64,000 nucleotides of DNA from Levilactobacillus namurensis (GTDB taxonomy: Bacteria; Bacillota; Bacilli; Lactobacillales; Lactobacillaceae), in assembly GCF_032197885.1 (NCBI RefSeq), contig NZ_CP134159.1, positions 620,001 to 684,000 on the forward strand, in the 5' to 3' direction. A model generated the notes under the pieces. It was not told the origin of the DNA. It did not search any database and saw only the letters and a program-made list of their open reading frames with translations. Shown in pieces: positions 43,729-50,934 of this stretch (the stretch's first letter is position 1; each line of letters opens with the position of its first letter). The translations under genes were made by a program, and so were the position numbers.

Positions 43729-44310
43729 ATGGAAACCAATCAAACAACGGATGAACGGATCCTCGCAGCGTTTTCGGCACTGATCTTAAAGTACGGTTAC
43801 CAAGGCGCCACGACCCGCAAAATTGCGGCAACGGCGGGTATTAACGAAAGCACGGTCTTTCGGCACTACCAAGACAAGCACAGTATTTTAACGGAACTTG
43901 TGGCGACGTATCTACAGGATATCGACCAGATCGACGCGACGTTCTGTCCCACTGGCGATATTGAGGTGGATCTGCAACACATTGCGGACCTCTACGCGAC
44001 TTTCGTCCGGAACCACCAGGCGGTCTTCTTGTTAGGGTTACGGGATGCTTATCGCTTTCCAGAAATCAGTCACGCGGTCAAGCAGTTGCCCATGCGATTA
44101 AAGGACCGGTTAACGGTGGCCTTTCAGGAGATGGTGCGCACTGGTGAAATTAACGCTCAAGTGGACGTCAAGCATGAAGTCAGTAACTTTATCCTGATCA
44201 ATTACGGCAACGTGGTGTTCAACGCGATTTACCCGCATGATGATATGGGCGTCCCCACGGCGCAGTTCGTGGCTGAAAACGTGAAGACCTTCGCCCAGCA
44301 TTTGAAATAA
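43729..44310 (+). CDS. TetR/AcrR-family regulator
   Basis: A 193-residue regulator with HTH TTRKIAATAGINESTVFRHY (about residues 24-43) and a TetR ligand domain. It is divergent from the metal ATPase gene with 160 bp between, so it may regulate that gene. It is the last chromosomal gene before the prophage. The ribosome site is weak (AAAGGG). Confidence 0.87.
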   Translation: METNQTTDERILAAFSALILKYGYQGATTRKIAATAGINESTVFRHYQDKHSILTELVATYLQDIDQIDATFCPTGDIEVDLQHIADLYATFVRNHQAVFLLGLRDAYRFPEISHAVKQLPMRLKDRLTVAFQEMVRTGEINAQVDVKHEVSNFILINYGNVVFNAIYPHDDMGVPTAQFVAENVKTFAQHLK

Positions 44311-44341
44311 CGATGGGGTTTAGCGGAATGGCCCATCAAAA

Positions 44342-44375
44342 AAGCAGGCTTACCAAGTGATTGGCAAGCCTGCTT
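44342..44375. terminator. Terminator near the prophage left edge
   Basis: AAGCAGGCTT (44342-44351) pairs with AAGCCTGCTT (44366-44375), extended by CCAA/TTGG. The minus-strand side has T6, so it can end integrase transcription. The other side serves the TetR gene. Confidence 0.75.
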
Positions 44376-44459
44376 AAGGTTTTAGTGATGTCGCAAGAGA
44401 ACATCTAACCTAGATTCAGACCCTTTGCGGCAGTAAGGACACAGCGTTTTAAATCCTGC

Positions 44460-44480
44460 TTGTCCAAGTTTTGTCCAAGT
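44460..44480 (+). repeat. Direct repeats TTGTCCAAGT just after the integrase gene
   Basis: Two exact 10-bp copies start 11 bp apart (44460-44469 and 44471-44480), 8 bp before the integrase stop codon. Arm-type or core integrase-binding sites commonly lie here, so the attL core should be between about 44376 and 44487. The core cannot be fixed without attR. Confidence 0.45.
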
Positions 44481-44487
44481 AAATTGG

Positions 44488-45612
44488 TTATCCTGAGACT
44501 TCCGATAGAGCGGCAATCATTTTTTGATCTTCCTTCTGTTTCATCTCTTTAACCAGATGTGAGTAAATATTCAGTGTGACATTGTAGCTTGAGTGACCCA
44601 AGCGCTCCGAAATGTAGTATATCGAGACGCCCTTATATAGAAGGTACGATGCGTGAGTGTGCCTAAGCCCGTGGAAGGTGATCACTTTAGCATCCAGTTT
44701 CTTCAAGGCGTGACGAAGTGTCTTGTTCGATGCGTTCGACGTGGGGACCTTACCGACCGGGGTGATGAAGAGTAGCCCAAGGTCGTTGGCTAGGCCATGC
44801 TTGAGCTGCATGATCTTCTGTGAGTGGTGATACATCTTCAACAGACGTAGCAGCTCAGGAGTGACCGACACCGTACGGTTCGACTGCGGGTTCTTCGTTG
44901 GTCGAAAGCCTGTGTCGCCAACGGTGTCCCAGGCTTTATTGATGCTGATGGTCTGCTCCTTGTATGAGATGTCATCCCAAGTCAACCCTGCCACCTCTGA
45001 GAAGCGAGCGCCTGTCAGCAGGGCCACTAGAATCATCATCCTGGTAGGAGCTGTGGCATCGACTCGCTCGCTCATATAGGCCATGAGCTTAGCCATATCG
45101 GACGTATCAAGATACTTGAGCCGACGGTCCTTGCTGGCGTGACCGCTCGGGGAGGTATGGGCGGTGAAATCTTGTGGAATCACGCCATCCTCCACAGCAG
45201 AGCGGACGGATGCCCGTATCTGAGTATGGATTTTTCGCGAGGTCGAAAGTGCATGACCCTTACCGTAGGCGTTTAGAAAGCGCTGGTAGGCCGTCCGAGT
45301 GATTCGGTCTATCTTCTGCCCTGAGAAGTACTCATCGACGACATGTATCGCGTACTCATACCGTCGGCGTGTTGTGTCACTCACTAGCGGTTCCTTAAAG
45401 GCGTGGTACCATGATTTAAAGTACTCCGGGAGCGTAATCTGACTTCGGGCAACGCCCCGACCAGACAGCTTGCGATTTTCAAGCTCACTAGCCCACTGGA
45501 TGGCTAACCTCTTCGTCTTAAATCCGCCTTTAGTGATAGGTTTGTCGATACCTGAAGCGCGATTGTAGACGCGTGCCTCCCACTTCGAGCCCCTTTTTCT
45601 ATAGCTTGCCAT
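44488..45612 (-). CDS. int: Prophage tyrosine integrase
   Basis: A 374-residue site-specific recombinase with an AP2-like N-terminal DNA-binding domain (SKWEARVYNRASGIDKPIT), a SAM-like core-binding domain and the catalytic domain. Catalytic residues are Arg in LTGARFSEVAGL, HGLRH, a GH pair in RLGHSS and Tyr in LNIYSHL. It catalyses integration and excision. ATG 45612 is taken because AGGAGG is only 1-2 nt from the earlier ATG 45621. It is separated from the rest of the lysogeny module by an IS110 copy. Confidence 0.93.
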   Translation of the reverse strand: MASYRKRGSKWEARVYNRASGIDKPITKGGFKTKRLAIQWASELENRKLSGRGVARSQITLPEYFKSWYHAFKEPLVSDTTRRRYEYAIHVVDEYFSGQKIDRITRTAYQRFLNAYGKGHALSTSRKIHTQIRASVRSAVEDGVIPQDFTAHTSPSGHASKDRRLKYLDTSDMAKLMAYMSERVDATAPTRMMILVALLTGARFSEVAGLTWDDISYKEQTISINKAWDTVGDTGFRPTKNPQSNRTVSVTPELLRLLKMYHHSQKIMQLKHGLANDLGLLFITPVGKVPTSNASNKTLRHALKKLDAKVITFHGLRHTHASYLLYKGVSIYYISERLGHSSYNVTLNIYSHLVKEMKQKEDQKMIAALSEVSG

Positions 45613-45659
45613 TGTAGTCATTCCTCCTTAAGTTCACCTAGCCGGGTAGACTTTAAGGA

Positions 45660-45688
45660 TTGTGGCATCACCACCTTTCGGTTATACT
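45660..45688 (+). promoter_or_regulatory. Promoter of a candidate small RNA
   Basis: TTGTGG (45660-45665), 17 bp, TATACT (45683-45688), pointing away from the integrase gene. Confidence 0.5.
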
Positions 45689-45693
45689 TGAGT

Positions 45694-45772
45694 ATGCAAA
45701 AGGGCATAGTAGTCCCTTGATCGTATGTGTGTGCATCCCATTATCTTGGCGGGTAGGGGGATGCACTTTTTT
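45694..45772 (+). ncRNA. Candidate prophage small RNA of about 80 nt ending in an IS-interrupted terminator
   Basis: After the 45660 promoter comes GGGCATAGTAGTCCC (45702-45716), then an intrinsic terminator with GTGCATCCC (45731-45739) paired to GGGATGCAC (45758-45766) and T6. The IS110 copy is inserted in the T-tract. The only ORF has 8 codons (MQKGIVVP). It lies antisense to what would have been the 3' region of the leftward membrane protein gene before the IS arrived. I could not identify the family. Confidence 0.5.
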
Positions 45773-45966
45773 CTACGTTTTGTCAATAAAGATGTTGTTA
45801 AATCAATGTTTTATGATGAGAAATTTAGGGTCTAGGTTCCGGAACGATGTTCTTCGTTCCGGAGCCTAGGCCCTATTGCTATTATTTTAGTGATTTATAG
45901 CCAGCTAAATAAGCCTTGGAGGTATCAAATTTTTTTCAAGGCTGGTATTATAAACTATAATGAATG

Positions 45967-47193
45967 TTACTTCGATTGAGGGCTCAGCTCATAGGAGTAA
46001 GGTTGATTCGTTTTTATCAGGTATAGGATTGTTTTAATAAGACGATCCATTTGACGGACGATGAGTTTCTTCTTTGAAGAAGAAGCTTCTCGTCTTTTTT
46101 CGTATGCATCGCGAATATGATTGTCGCCCATCTTAGGATTAAGCATAAGAACGACCGTCCAATACAAGATTCGGCGTGCATGGGGATTACCGTGTTTGGT
46201 GATATGGCGAGCGGATTGATGGTCACCGGAGTCAACTTCCGTTGTGTCCAGGCCGACATAGCTGTTCAATTGCTGACGGGTATTGAACCGTCGGATATCA
46301 CCTAATTCACTAATTAGCCGAATGGCGGTACTGCCACCAATACCAGGGATTGTTTGAAGAAGCGTAAACTCTGACAAGGATTTACCTAAGGCCATCATGC
46401 GCACGACCTGCTGGTCCTGCGCTGCTTCTAGGGTGAGAACTTGTTCCGCCAAAGCTTTCATTTGCCGCGTGTTATCCGAAGTAACGGGTACGGCGTCACC
46501 ATTCTGAGCGGCCAGTTTCCATAACTTTCGTGCGGCATCGTGAATACGCCTAGCGTTCATCCCTTTGAAATGTGCTGCTGATATTCGTGCTTCTAACGCG
46601 TTAAGGTCGCCAATTTCACGAACGATTTGTGCATGCGGGAAGAGTGTTAGGATCTTCCAAGCCAGCTTTGTATCGAAGTTAAAGCCACCCTTGGAGGCCC
46701 CAAATGACGCAAATACAAGCTGTAAGACACGATGAGCTCGATTGCGGGCCCGTTTCTTATCCTCATTGAGTTGGTCGTAATAACGGTTCATATCCGTTAA
46801 TTCACGATAGATGGGATCCTGTTTGTAAGCTAGAAGATAGGGCTCTAACTGTTCGGTAAACTCGGTAATCGCCAATCGGCGCGCATCACGTTGATCGTTT
46901 TTTCTCATTCGCGTACCAGTGGCGATGCGATTCTTAGCCGCCAGGGGATTTAAAATATGGTAATTCAAATTTTCTTGTTGAAGGAAATACTCTAAGCGCC
47001 GGGAGTAAACACCAGTCGCTTCAAAGACGATTTCCGCTTTTCCGCCGAACTGAAGCACGACGTGTTTCAGTTCATTAAATCCCAGTGCATCTAGAGGGAC
47101 GGTCAGTTCTTTGGCGACGATTAAATCCGTCGCCACCGCAACGTTAGCTTTGTTTTTACTGACATCGATTCCAATAATTGTTCGCATAATCAT
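45967..47193 (-). CDS. IS110-family transposase, copy 2
   Basis: 408 residues, identical to the product of 30136-31362, with the intact DEDD domain (GIDVSKNKANVAVA) and C-terminal domain. Both copies look functional. Identity of two copies suggests recent transposition. Confidence 0.95.
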   Translation of the reverse strand: MIMRTIIGIDVSKNKANVAVATDLIVAKELTVPLDALGFNELKHVVLQFGGKAEIVFEATGVYSRRLEYFLQQENLNYHILNPLAAKNRIATGTRMRKNDQRDARRLAITEFTEQLEPYLLAYKQDPIYRELTDMNRYYDQLNEDKKRARNRAHRVLQLVFASFGASKGGFNFDTKLAWKILTLFPHAQIVREIGDLNALEARISAAHFKGMNARRIHDAARKLWKLAAQNGDAVPVTSDNTRQMKALAEQVLTLEAAQDQQVVRMMALGKSLSEFTLLQTIPGIGGSTAIRLISELGDIRRFNTRQQLNSYVGLDTTEVDSGDHQSARHITKHGNPHARRILYWTVVLMLNPKMGDNHIRDAYEKRREASSSKKKLIVRQMDRLIKTILYLIKTNQPYSYELSPQSK

Positions 47194-47218
47194 ATACTTG
47201 TCTTTCTGAAGTCTTCAC

Positions 47219-47418
47219 GTCAGTTTTAGTAATCTCGTTTTCAAAACACGGCTTCGAGAGCCCAAATACTTTGATCAAATTGACTAAAACCAGTGAAGCG
47301 GCCATTTTTTATTACGGTCTCAAGGACCCAAAGCGCCCACGGCCTGTCTTCACTACCACTATAAAGTAATAGAGGCATAGGAGCACCCCGTCGGGTAACT
47401 TCTATGCCTCTAAGCTTA
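47219..47418 (-). ncRNA. Predicted IS110 bridge RNA, copy 2
   Basis: Mirror of 29911-30110. The target guides lie at 47330-47336 (GCGCTTT) and 47305-47313 (AATAAAAAA) on the minus strand. Confidence 0.8.
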
Positions 47419-47455
47419 GTATTTTTTTATTTTCTAAGTAAAATTTAAAACGCTG

Positions 47456-48088
47456 CTACTTGCTCCACTTGAATTCTGAGGTGTTCCAAGCCTTGGAGTG
47501 GCCAAGACGCTCGGCCCCTAAGTAGATGCTGGTATGTGGGGATGCGTCTTTGTCGACCTCTTTGCCCAAGATGGCGACCTGTGCATTGGCTAGCCCTTGG
47601 GCATGCTTGACGACGAAGCTCTTATCCTTATCACTCAGAGCAGGGAAATCAGAGGTCACCTTGACCACTAGGCCACGACTGTCGTAGACCATGGTGTCGA
47701 CGTAAGTGGCCCAGTCGTAGCTACTCTTTCCGTTCTTGGAGTAGTCCTGGTCTTCGCCTAGGCTGTCGATGAGCCCAGAGTTGTACTCCTTGAGTTCTGA
47801 CTTACTCAGCGACTGCAAGACGTCCGCTTCTGTGGATGACTCAGACTTAGCCGAGCTAGACGACTTAGCGGATGAGCTGCTGCTATCAGATGCGGTGCTA
47901 CTTGACGTACTTCCGCCGGATATGCCGCCGAAGACGAGCATGACCAGGAAGCTTGCGGCTGCGGTGATCAAGACTGTTTTTCCGCTAAAGGGAAGCTGGA
48001 TTTTCTTAGCGTGGGCATACAGCCAGACGGCGATGATCCCGACGAAGGCGAGGGCGGCAAGCGATGTGATGGTGTCTGTAATTTGCAT
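47456..48088 (-). CDS. Prophage membrane protein with Ser-rich linker, function unknown
   Basis: 210 residues. Two N-terminal membrane segments (about residues 8-23 and 37-56) are followed by a 30-residue Ser/Lys/Ala linker and a C-terminal extracytoplasmic domain of about 120 residues. ATG 48088 was chosen by GGAGG 7 nt upstream. It lies in the lysogeny module between integrase and ImmA, where such proteins are often expressed from the prophage. Superinfection exclusion or lysogenic conversion is possible but unproven. Confidence 0.8.
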   Translation of the reverse strand: MQITDTITSLAALAFVGIIAVWLYAHAKKIQLPFSGKTVLITAAASFLVMLVFGGISGGSTSSSTASDSSSSSAKSSSSAKSESSTEADVLQSLSKSELKEYNSGLIDSLGEDQDYSKNGKSSYDWATYVDTMVYDSRGLVVKVTSDFPALSDKDKSFVVKHAQGLANAQVAILGKEVDKDASPHTSIYLGAERLGHSKAWNTSEFKWSK

Positions 48089-48136
48089 AGGATGACCTCC
48101 ATTAGATTGGTATACCCTCATCATACCGGACTTAAA

Positions 48137-48631
48137 TCATTTGACAACGCTTTCAGGGTAAAAATTAATGGTGTCACTGATTACTACCTTGTACCCCTTA
48201 TAGGTAGACTCTTCGCCTAACTGGGTTTTAAAGTACTCAATCGCATTTTTTAAAAAATCGACCGGGACATCCAGCTCATCAGCAATTTCATAGTCGTACT
48301 GCAACCCCATCTGGTAGCAGTGGAGTAAGTCATCCATGCTGATGATGGTCTTATAGGCCAATCGGCGCGCCTGCAGCTCCTGCTTGCGATTGCTGAGGTC
48401 TTGCTGGTCCAAGATGACGCCCACAGTGGTGAGGGCGTGCATGAATTCCTCAGTGAGGATGACGCGCTTGTCGATTTCCGGCTGGTCAGCCTCTAAGAAG
48501 ATGTAGGGCTTTTTGTCGCGGACCCGGAAGGTCCCATACGTGCCAGTCTTTTCCCTGAGATGAGGTACTTCGATGATCGCGGCGTACTGGCTAAACGCCG
48601 CAATCAGCTGTTCTAACTTACTTAGGACCAT
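48137..48631 (-). CDS. ImmA/IrrE-family metallopeptidase-like protein
   Basis: 164 residues. ILTEEFMHALTTVG occupies the place of the ImmA zinc motif (usual phage form EExxH), followed by RKQELQARRLAYK and a C-terminal helical domain. Such proteins cleave or bind the adjacent CI-like repressor during induction. It is encoded 12 bp after the repressor gene in the same leftward operon. Confidence 0.85.
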   Translation of the reverse strand: MVLSKLEQLIAAFSQYAAIIEVPHLREKTGTYGTFRVRDKKPYIFLEADQPEIDKRVILTEEFMHALTTVGVILDQQDLSNRKQELQARRLAYKTIISMDDLLHCYQMGLQYDYEIADELDVPVDFLKNAIEYFKTQLGEESTYKGYKVVISDTINFYPESVVK

Positions 48632-48643
48632 ATACAGACCACC

Positions 48644-49111
48644 CTACTTTTTCTTTTCGTACTCATCGATGATGCCGTCAAGCGTCTCAGCAATTTTCTT
48701 GGCTTCAGCCTTATCTATATGATGGCTAGGGTCAGCTTGATGGGCTGCAAGAGTGTCTGGCTGGTCAAAGCTATCCTGATCTTCTACCTGAGCTTGAGTG
48801 TAAGCGTAGACCCGTTGCTTGTGGGCATCATCTAACTTAGCGACTTCCTTGGCAAGCTGGGCGCCAAAAATGTCACTCACTAGGGATGAAAAGGTGGCTT
48901 CCACAGCGTGAGGCTGGTCGGAACGGCCCAGGAGGTAGTCAGTGGTCACGTCAAAGTAATCAGCCAGCTCAATGACCTTCTTGGCGCTTGGGTTAGATCG
49001 CTTCAAGCGATACAGGGTATTGAGCGAGTATCCAAGGTGCTTTTCGACGTCGTTAATCGACTCGCCACGTTTTTCAGAAAGTTTTTTGATTCTGTCAAAG
49101 ACTACTAGCAT
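48644..49111 (-). CDS. XRE-family CI-like prophage repressor
   Basis: 155 residues with an N-terminal helix-turn-helix (SINDVEKHLGYSLNTLYRLKR, about 18-38) and ELADYFDVTTDYLLGRSD, typical of Firmicute phage repressors. There is no S24 peptidase domain. Inactivation probably depends on the ImmA protein next to it. The C-terminus is acidic and helical. It is divergent from the Cro-like gene. Confidence 0.9.
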   Translation of the reverse strand: MLVVFDRIKKLSEKRGESINDVEKHLGYSLNTLYRLKRSNPSAKKVIELADYFDVTTDYLLGRSDQPHAVEATFSSLVSDIFGAQLAKEVAKLDDAHKQRVYAYTQAQVEDQDSFDQPDTLAAHQADPSHHIDKAEAKKIAETLDGIIDEYEKKK

Positions 49112-49140
49112 GGGCTTTCTCCAATCTTCTTTTAAAACTT

Positions 49141-49329
49141 TTGACTAAAACTATTGACGTTTTTACACAAATGTTTTAATATCGTTCTTGTAAGGTAATT
49201 CGATAAGCATTCTGATGACCGAATTGTTACGGTTATGAGAGGAAATCCTCCGTCAGACGGCTGTTAAAGCCCTTTGTTTAGGCTTTTTAACTATGCTTTA
49301 ATTTTAAAATATTTGACTAAAATAGTCAA
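49141..49329. promoter_or_regulatory. Lysis-lysogeny switch region with operator palindrome
   Basis: TTGACTA-AAA-TAGTCAA (49313-49329) is a perfect inverted repeat. A related half-site TTGACTA occurs at 49141-49147. These are candidate CI/Cro operators. A rightward promoter TTGACG (49154-49159)/17/TAATAT (49177-49182) lies next to the half-site. Confidence 0.6.
49189..49288 (+). ncRNA. Candidate short RNA between the CI and Cro genes
   Basis: The promoter at 49154-49182 would start transcription near 49189. A terminator AAAGCC (49266-49271)/GGCTTT (49281-49286) ends it after about 100 nt. GAGGAAATCCTC and CCGTCAGACGG can form small hairpins. Only tiny ORFs are present. Confidence 0.4.
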
Positions 49330-49401
49330 TGTTTTCTAACTGATATATTAAATAGTTGTTGAAATGCCTTACGAAAAAATAACTGAAAGGAGGGGGGGCA
49401 G

Positions 49402-49611
49402 ATGCCAACCACATTAGCAGGACGTCAACTCATCCGGGAATACTTGGACGAAAACGACATCTCAATCACCAGCCTGGCGACCACCTTTGGCGTCGGCAAG
49501 ATGTACATGGCCCAGGTCCTGAGCGGTTCACAGAGCTCACCATCAGCCAACGCACTGGTGCTGAAAATCATCGAAACTTTCAAAATTCGGCCTAAAAGTA
49601 AGGAGGGGTAA
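49402..49611 (+). CDS. Cro-like XRE DNA-binding protein
   Basis: 69 residues, mostly an HTH domain (SLATTFGVGKMYMAQVLSGS). A strong GGAGGGGGG site precedes the ATG. It is the first gene of the rightward early operon and opposite to the repressor. Confidence 0.82.
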   Translation: MPTTLAGRQLIREYLDENDISITSLATTFGVGKMYMAQVLSGSQSSPSANALVLKIIETFKIRPKSKEG

Positions 49612-49613
49612 TC

Positions 49614-49871
49614 GTGGATGACTTACTAAACAGCTTGACCCGCCTCTTCCGTCAGGCCTACGAGCAAGGCGTAGAGGATGGCCGCAAGGAGCGAGATCAT
49701 CGCTTCATCAAGCGGGCAGAGATGCAGGGTGAATTCGGCATCCCGGTCGACACTTTCGACTCGGACTTCCGCGGTAAGCCGGGATTTCCGACCTACAGAT
49801 TTGGCACTGCAGAGCGGTACTACATCCCAGCAGTCAGTCAGTGGATTCTTGAGCACCAAGAACGCAATTAA
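49614..49871 (+). CDS. Small phage DNA-binding-like protein (DUF771/excisionase-like)
   Basis: 85 residues. An acidic/basic helical start is followed by FGIPVDTFDSDFRGKPGFPTY and YYIPAVSQWI, resembling the winged-helix pattern of phage DUF771 or excisionase-like proteins. The GTG start is 2 bp after the previous stop. An excision or antirepressor function is possible but unproven. Confidence 0.65.
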   Translation: MDDLLNSLTRLFRQAYEQGVEDGRKERDHRFIKRAEMQGEFGIPVDTFDSDFRGKPGFPTYRFGTAERYYIPAVSQWILEHQERN

Positions 49872-49900
49872 AATCCTAGCCGGGTAGTGGAGGTGAAGAG

Positions 49901-50056
49901 ATGACGCGAGAAATTGCTGAGATGAAAGCACTGTGGAAGGACCTGATGACCCCAGTATACCGGTGGTTCGAGCTACCGGATGGAGATGAGAAATGGGCCG
50001 ACTGGTCAGCAATGTTTCTGGTAGGAATCATCATTGTTGATCTGGTGGTGATGTAG
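49901..50056 (+). CDS. 51-residue small membrane protein
   Basis: GGAGGTGAAGAG lies just before ATG 49901. The N-terminal half is soluble (MTREIAEMKALWKDLMTPVY). The end MFLVGIIIVDLVVM is a membrane segment. It belongs to the early operon. No family was recognised. Confidence 0.55.
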   Translation: MTREIAEMKALWKDLMTPVYRWFELPDGDEKWADWSAMFLVGIIIVDLVVM

Positions 50057-50149
50057 TTGGAAACAGTAATGATTTTTGTCTTTGTTTTTGGAATTGGTTT
50101 ACCCATTCGATTGGGTTACGAAAGGTGGAAAAATAATCATGACAAATAA
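50057..50149 (+). CDS. 30-residue small membrane peptide
   Basis: The TTG start directly follows the previous TAG. The peptide has one hydrophobic segment (VMIFVFVFGIGLP) and a basic tail. Its end overlaps the next start by 11 bp. Coding status is uncertain. Confidence 0.35.
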   Translation: METVMIFVFVFGIGLPIRLGYERWKNNHDK

Positions 50150-50285
50150 AGAACTGGCAGCACACTGGCGTGCTAAGTTAATGCGGACGCCGGCGAGTTA
50201 CCAAGCGTTAGCAACCTACCGTTTTCAGCAGTGGGAGAAATTTGCAAACTTAGCTCATGAGGAGGAAAAACACCATGAAAATTGA
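50139..50285 (+). CDS. 48-residue phage protein, unknown
   Basis: ATG 50139 follows GAAAGGTGG. The helical, charged product (MTNKELAAHWRAKLMRTPAS...) ends EEEKHHEN. The longer frame from 50076 is out of keeping with the ribosome site. It overlaps the next gene by 11 bp. Confidence 0.55.
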   Translation: MTNKELAAHWRAKLMRTPASYQALATYRFQQWEKFANLAHEEEKHHEN

Positions 50286-50526
50286 AATTGACTTAGACAC
50301 CGTCCTTACCAAGGTAGCGGACCGGATGCAGGCCAGCGAGCTTGTACCGGAGGAATTCAAGGACCAACTCATCCACGACGTGGTGAGGGTGGCCAAGGAT
50401 CAGGCTGAAAGAGACCCAGAGAAGTGGGCCAACGCCATGGCGGGGGACATCGCTGACATGACCATCCGCAAGATGCTTCAGGAGTGTGGGCCGCTACTCG
50501 GCTTCCTGCGGGCAGCCAGTCACTAG
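50275..50526 (+). CDS. 83-residue phage protein, unknown
   Basis: Acidic, helical protein (MKIEIDLDTVLTKVADRMQ...). GAGGAGG (50259-50265) defines ATG 50275. No family recognised. It lies in the early operon. Confidence 0.65.
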   Translation: MKIEIDLDTVLTKVADRMQASELVPEEFKDQLIHDVVRVAKDQAERDPEKWANAMAGDIADMTIRKMLQECGPLLGFLRAASH

Positions 50527-50541
50527 AAAGGAGGTGGGAGT

Positions 50542-50646
50542 ATCATTCACACACGAACCCTGGCCGACCTGGTCTATACGTATCCTAAGCATCACTGGCT
50601 CGCCAAGCTAGTCGACCGCATCAAAAAGGCCAGCTACCGCAAATAG
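50542..50646 (+). CDS. 34-residue ORF with apparent ATC start
   Basis: AAAGGAGG (50527-50534) is followed after 7 nt by ATC ATT CAC, not by ATG, GTG or TTG. The frame then encodes IIHTRTLADLVYTYPKHHWL and a basic end DRIKKASYRK before TAG. Amino-acid content looks protein-like, and the alternative frame from GTG 50534 does not. Either AUC initiates or an ATG was mutated. Confidence 0.45.
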   Translation: MIHTRTLADLVYTYPKHHWLAKLVDRIKKASYRK

Positions 50647-50700
50647 CTGACCTGAACAAAATATATTTCAAGTGGATTATACCACGGAAAGAGGGTTGAA

Positions 50701-50934
50701 ATGAAACCATCTAAAATTACTATCACCAATGTACGAGATGATGAACCAGATATGATGTTCAGTGCTGAGCACATTACGCCAGACGATATTATTACTGGCT
50801 TACTAACGAATGCGGCTATTGTTAATCAGAAATGTGATCTAGACCTTGATGATTTTCTACATGCCGCGATCCAATGCTATAACGGTTCAAACGGTGCTGA
50901 ATACGGCGAAGAGGTGACCCCGAGTGACAACTAA
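50701..50934 (+). CDS. 77-residue acidic phage protein, unknown
   Basis: AGAGGG precedes ATG 50701. The product is acidic (ITITNVRDDEPDMMF...) and ends SDN. It overlaps the DUF1351 gene by 11 bp, so it belongs to the recombination operon. No domain recognised. Confidence 0.65.
   Translation: MKPSKITITNVRDDEPDMMFSAEHITPDDIITGLLTNAAIVNQKCDLDLDDFLHAAIQCYNGSNGAEYGEEVTPSDN

Larger units (their letters stand above)
45763..47433 (-). mobile_element. IS110-family element, copy 2 (inverted)
   Basis: The same 1671-bp shared region as 29896-31566 in opposite orientation. The flanks differ (GGAT on the left, CTAAG on the right). The insertion lies in the T-tract of a prophage terminator, between integrase and the 210-residue membrane protein gene. 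The bridge RNA, transposase and right-end hairpin are all present. Confidence 0.93.

Noticed and set aside
45694..45772. Fst/par-type type I toxin-antitoxin locus
   Set aside because: The RNA resembles an antitoxin in size and terminator. No small hydrophobic toxin ORF was found on the opposite strand near it.
45660..45869. ORF of 69 codons over the small RNA and IS end
   Set aside because: It crosses the IS junction, starts at the -35 region and has no ribosome site.
29896..47433. Composite transposon formed by the two IS110 copies
   Set aside because: IS110 elements do not move as classical composites. The interior is ordinary chromosome plus the prophage edge, and flanks of each copy fit independent insertions.
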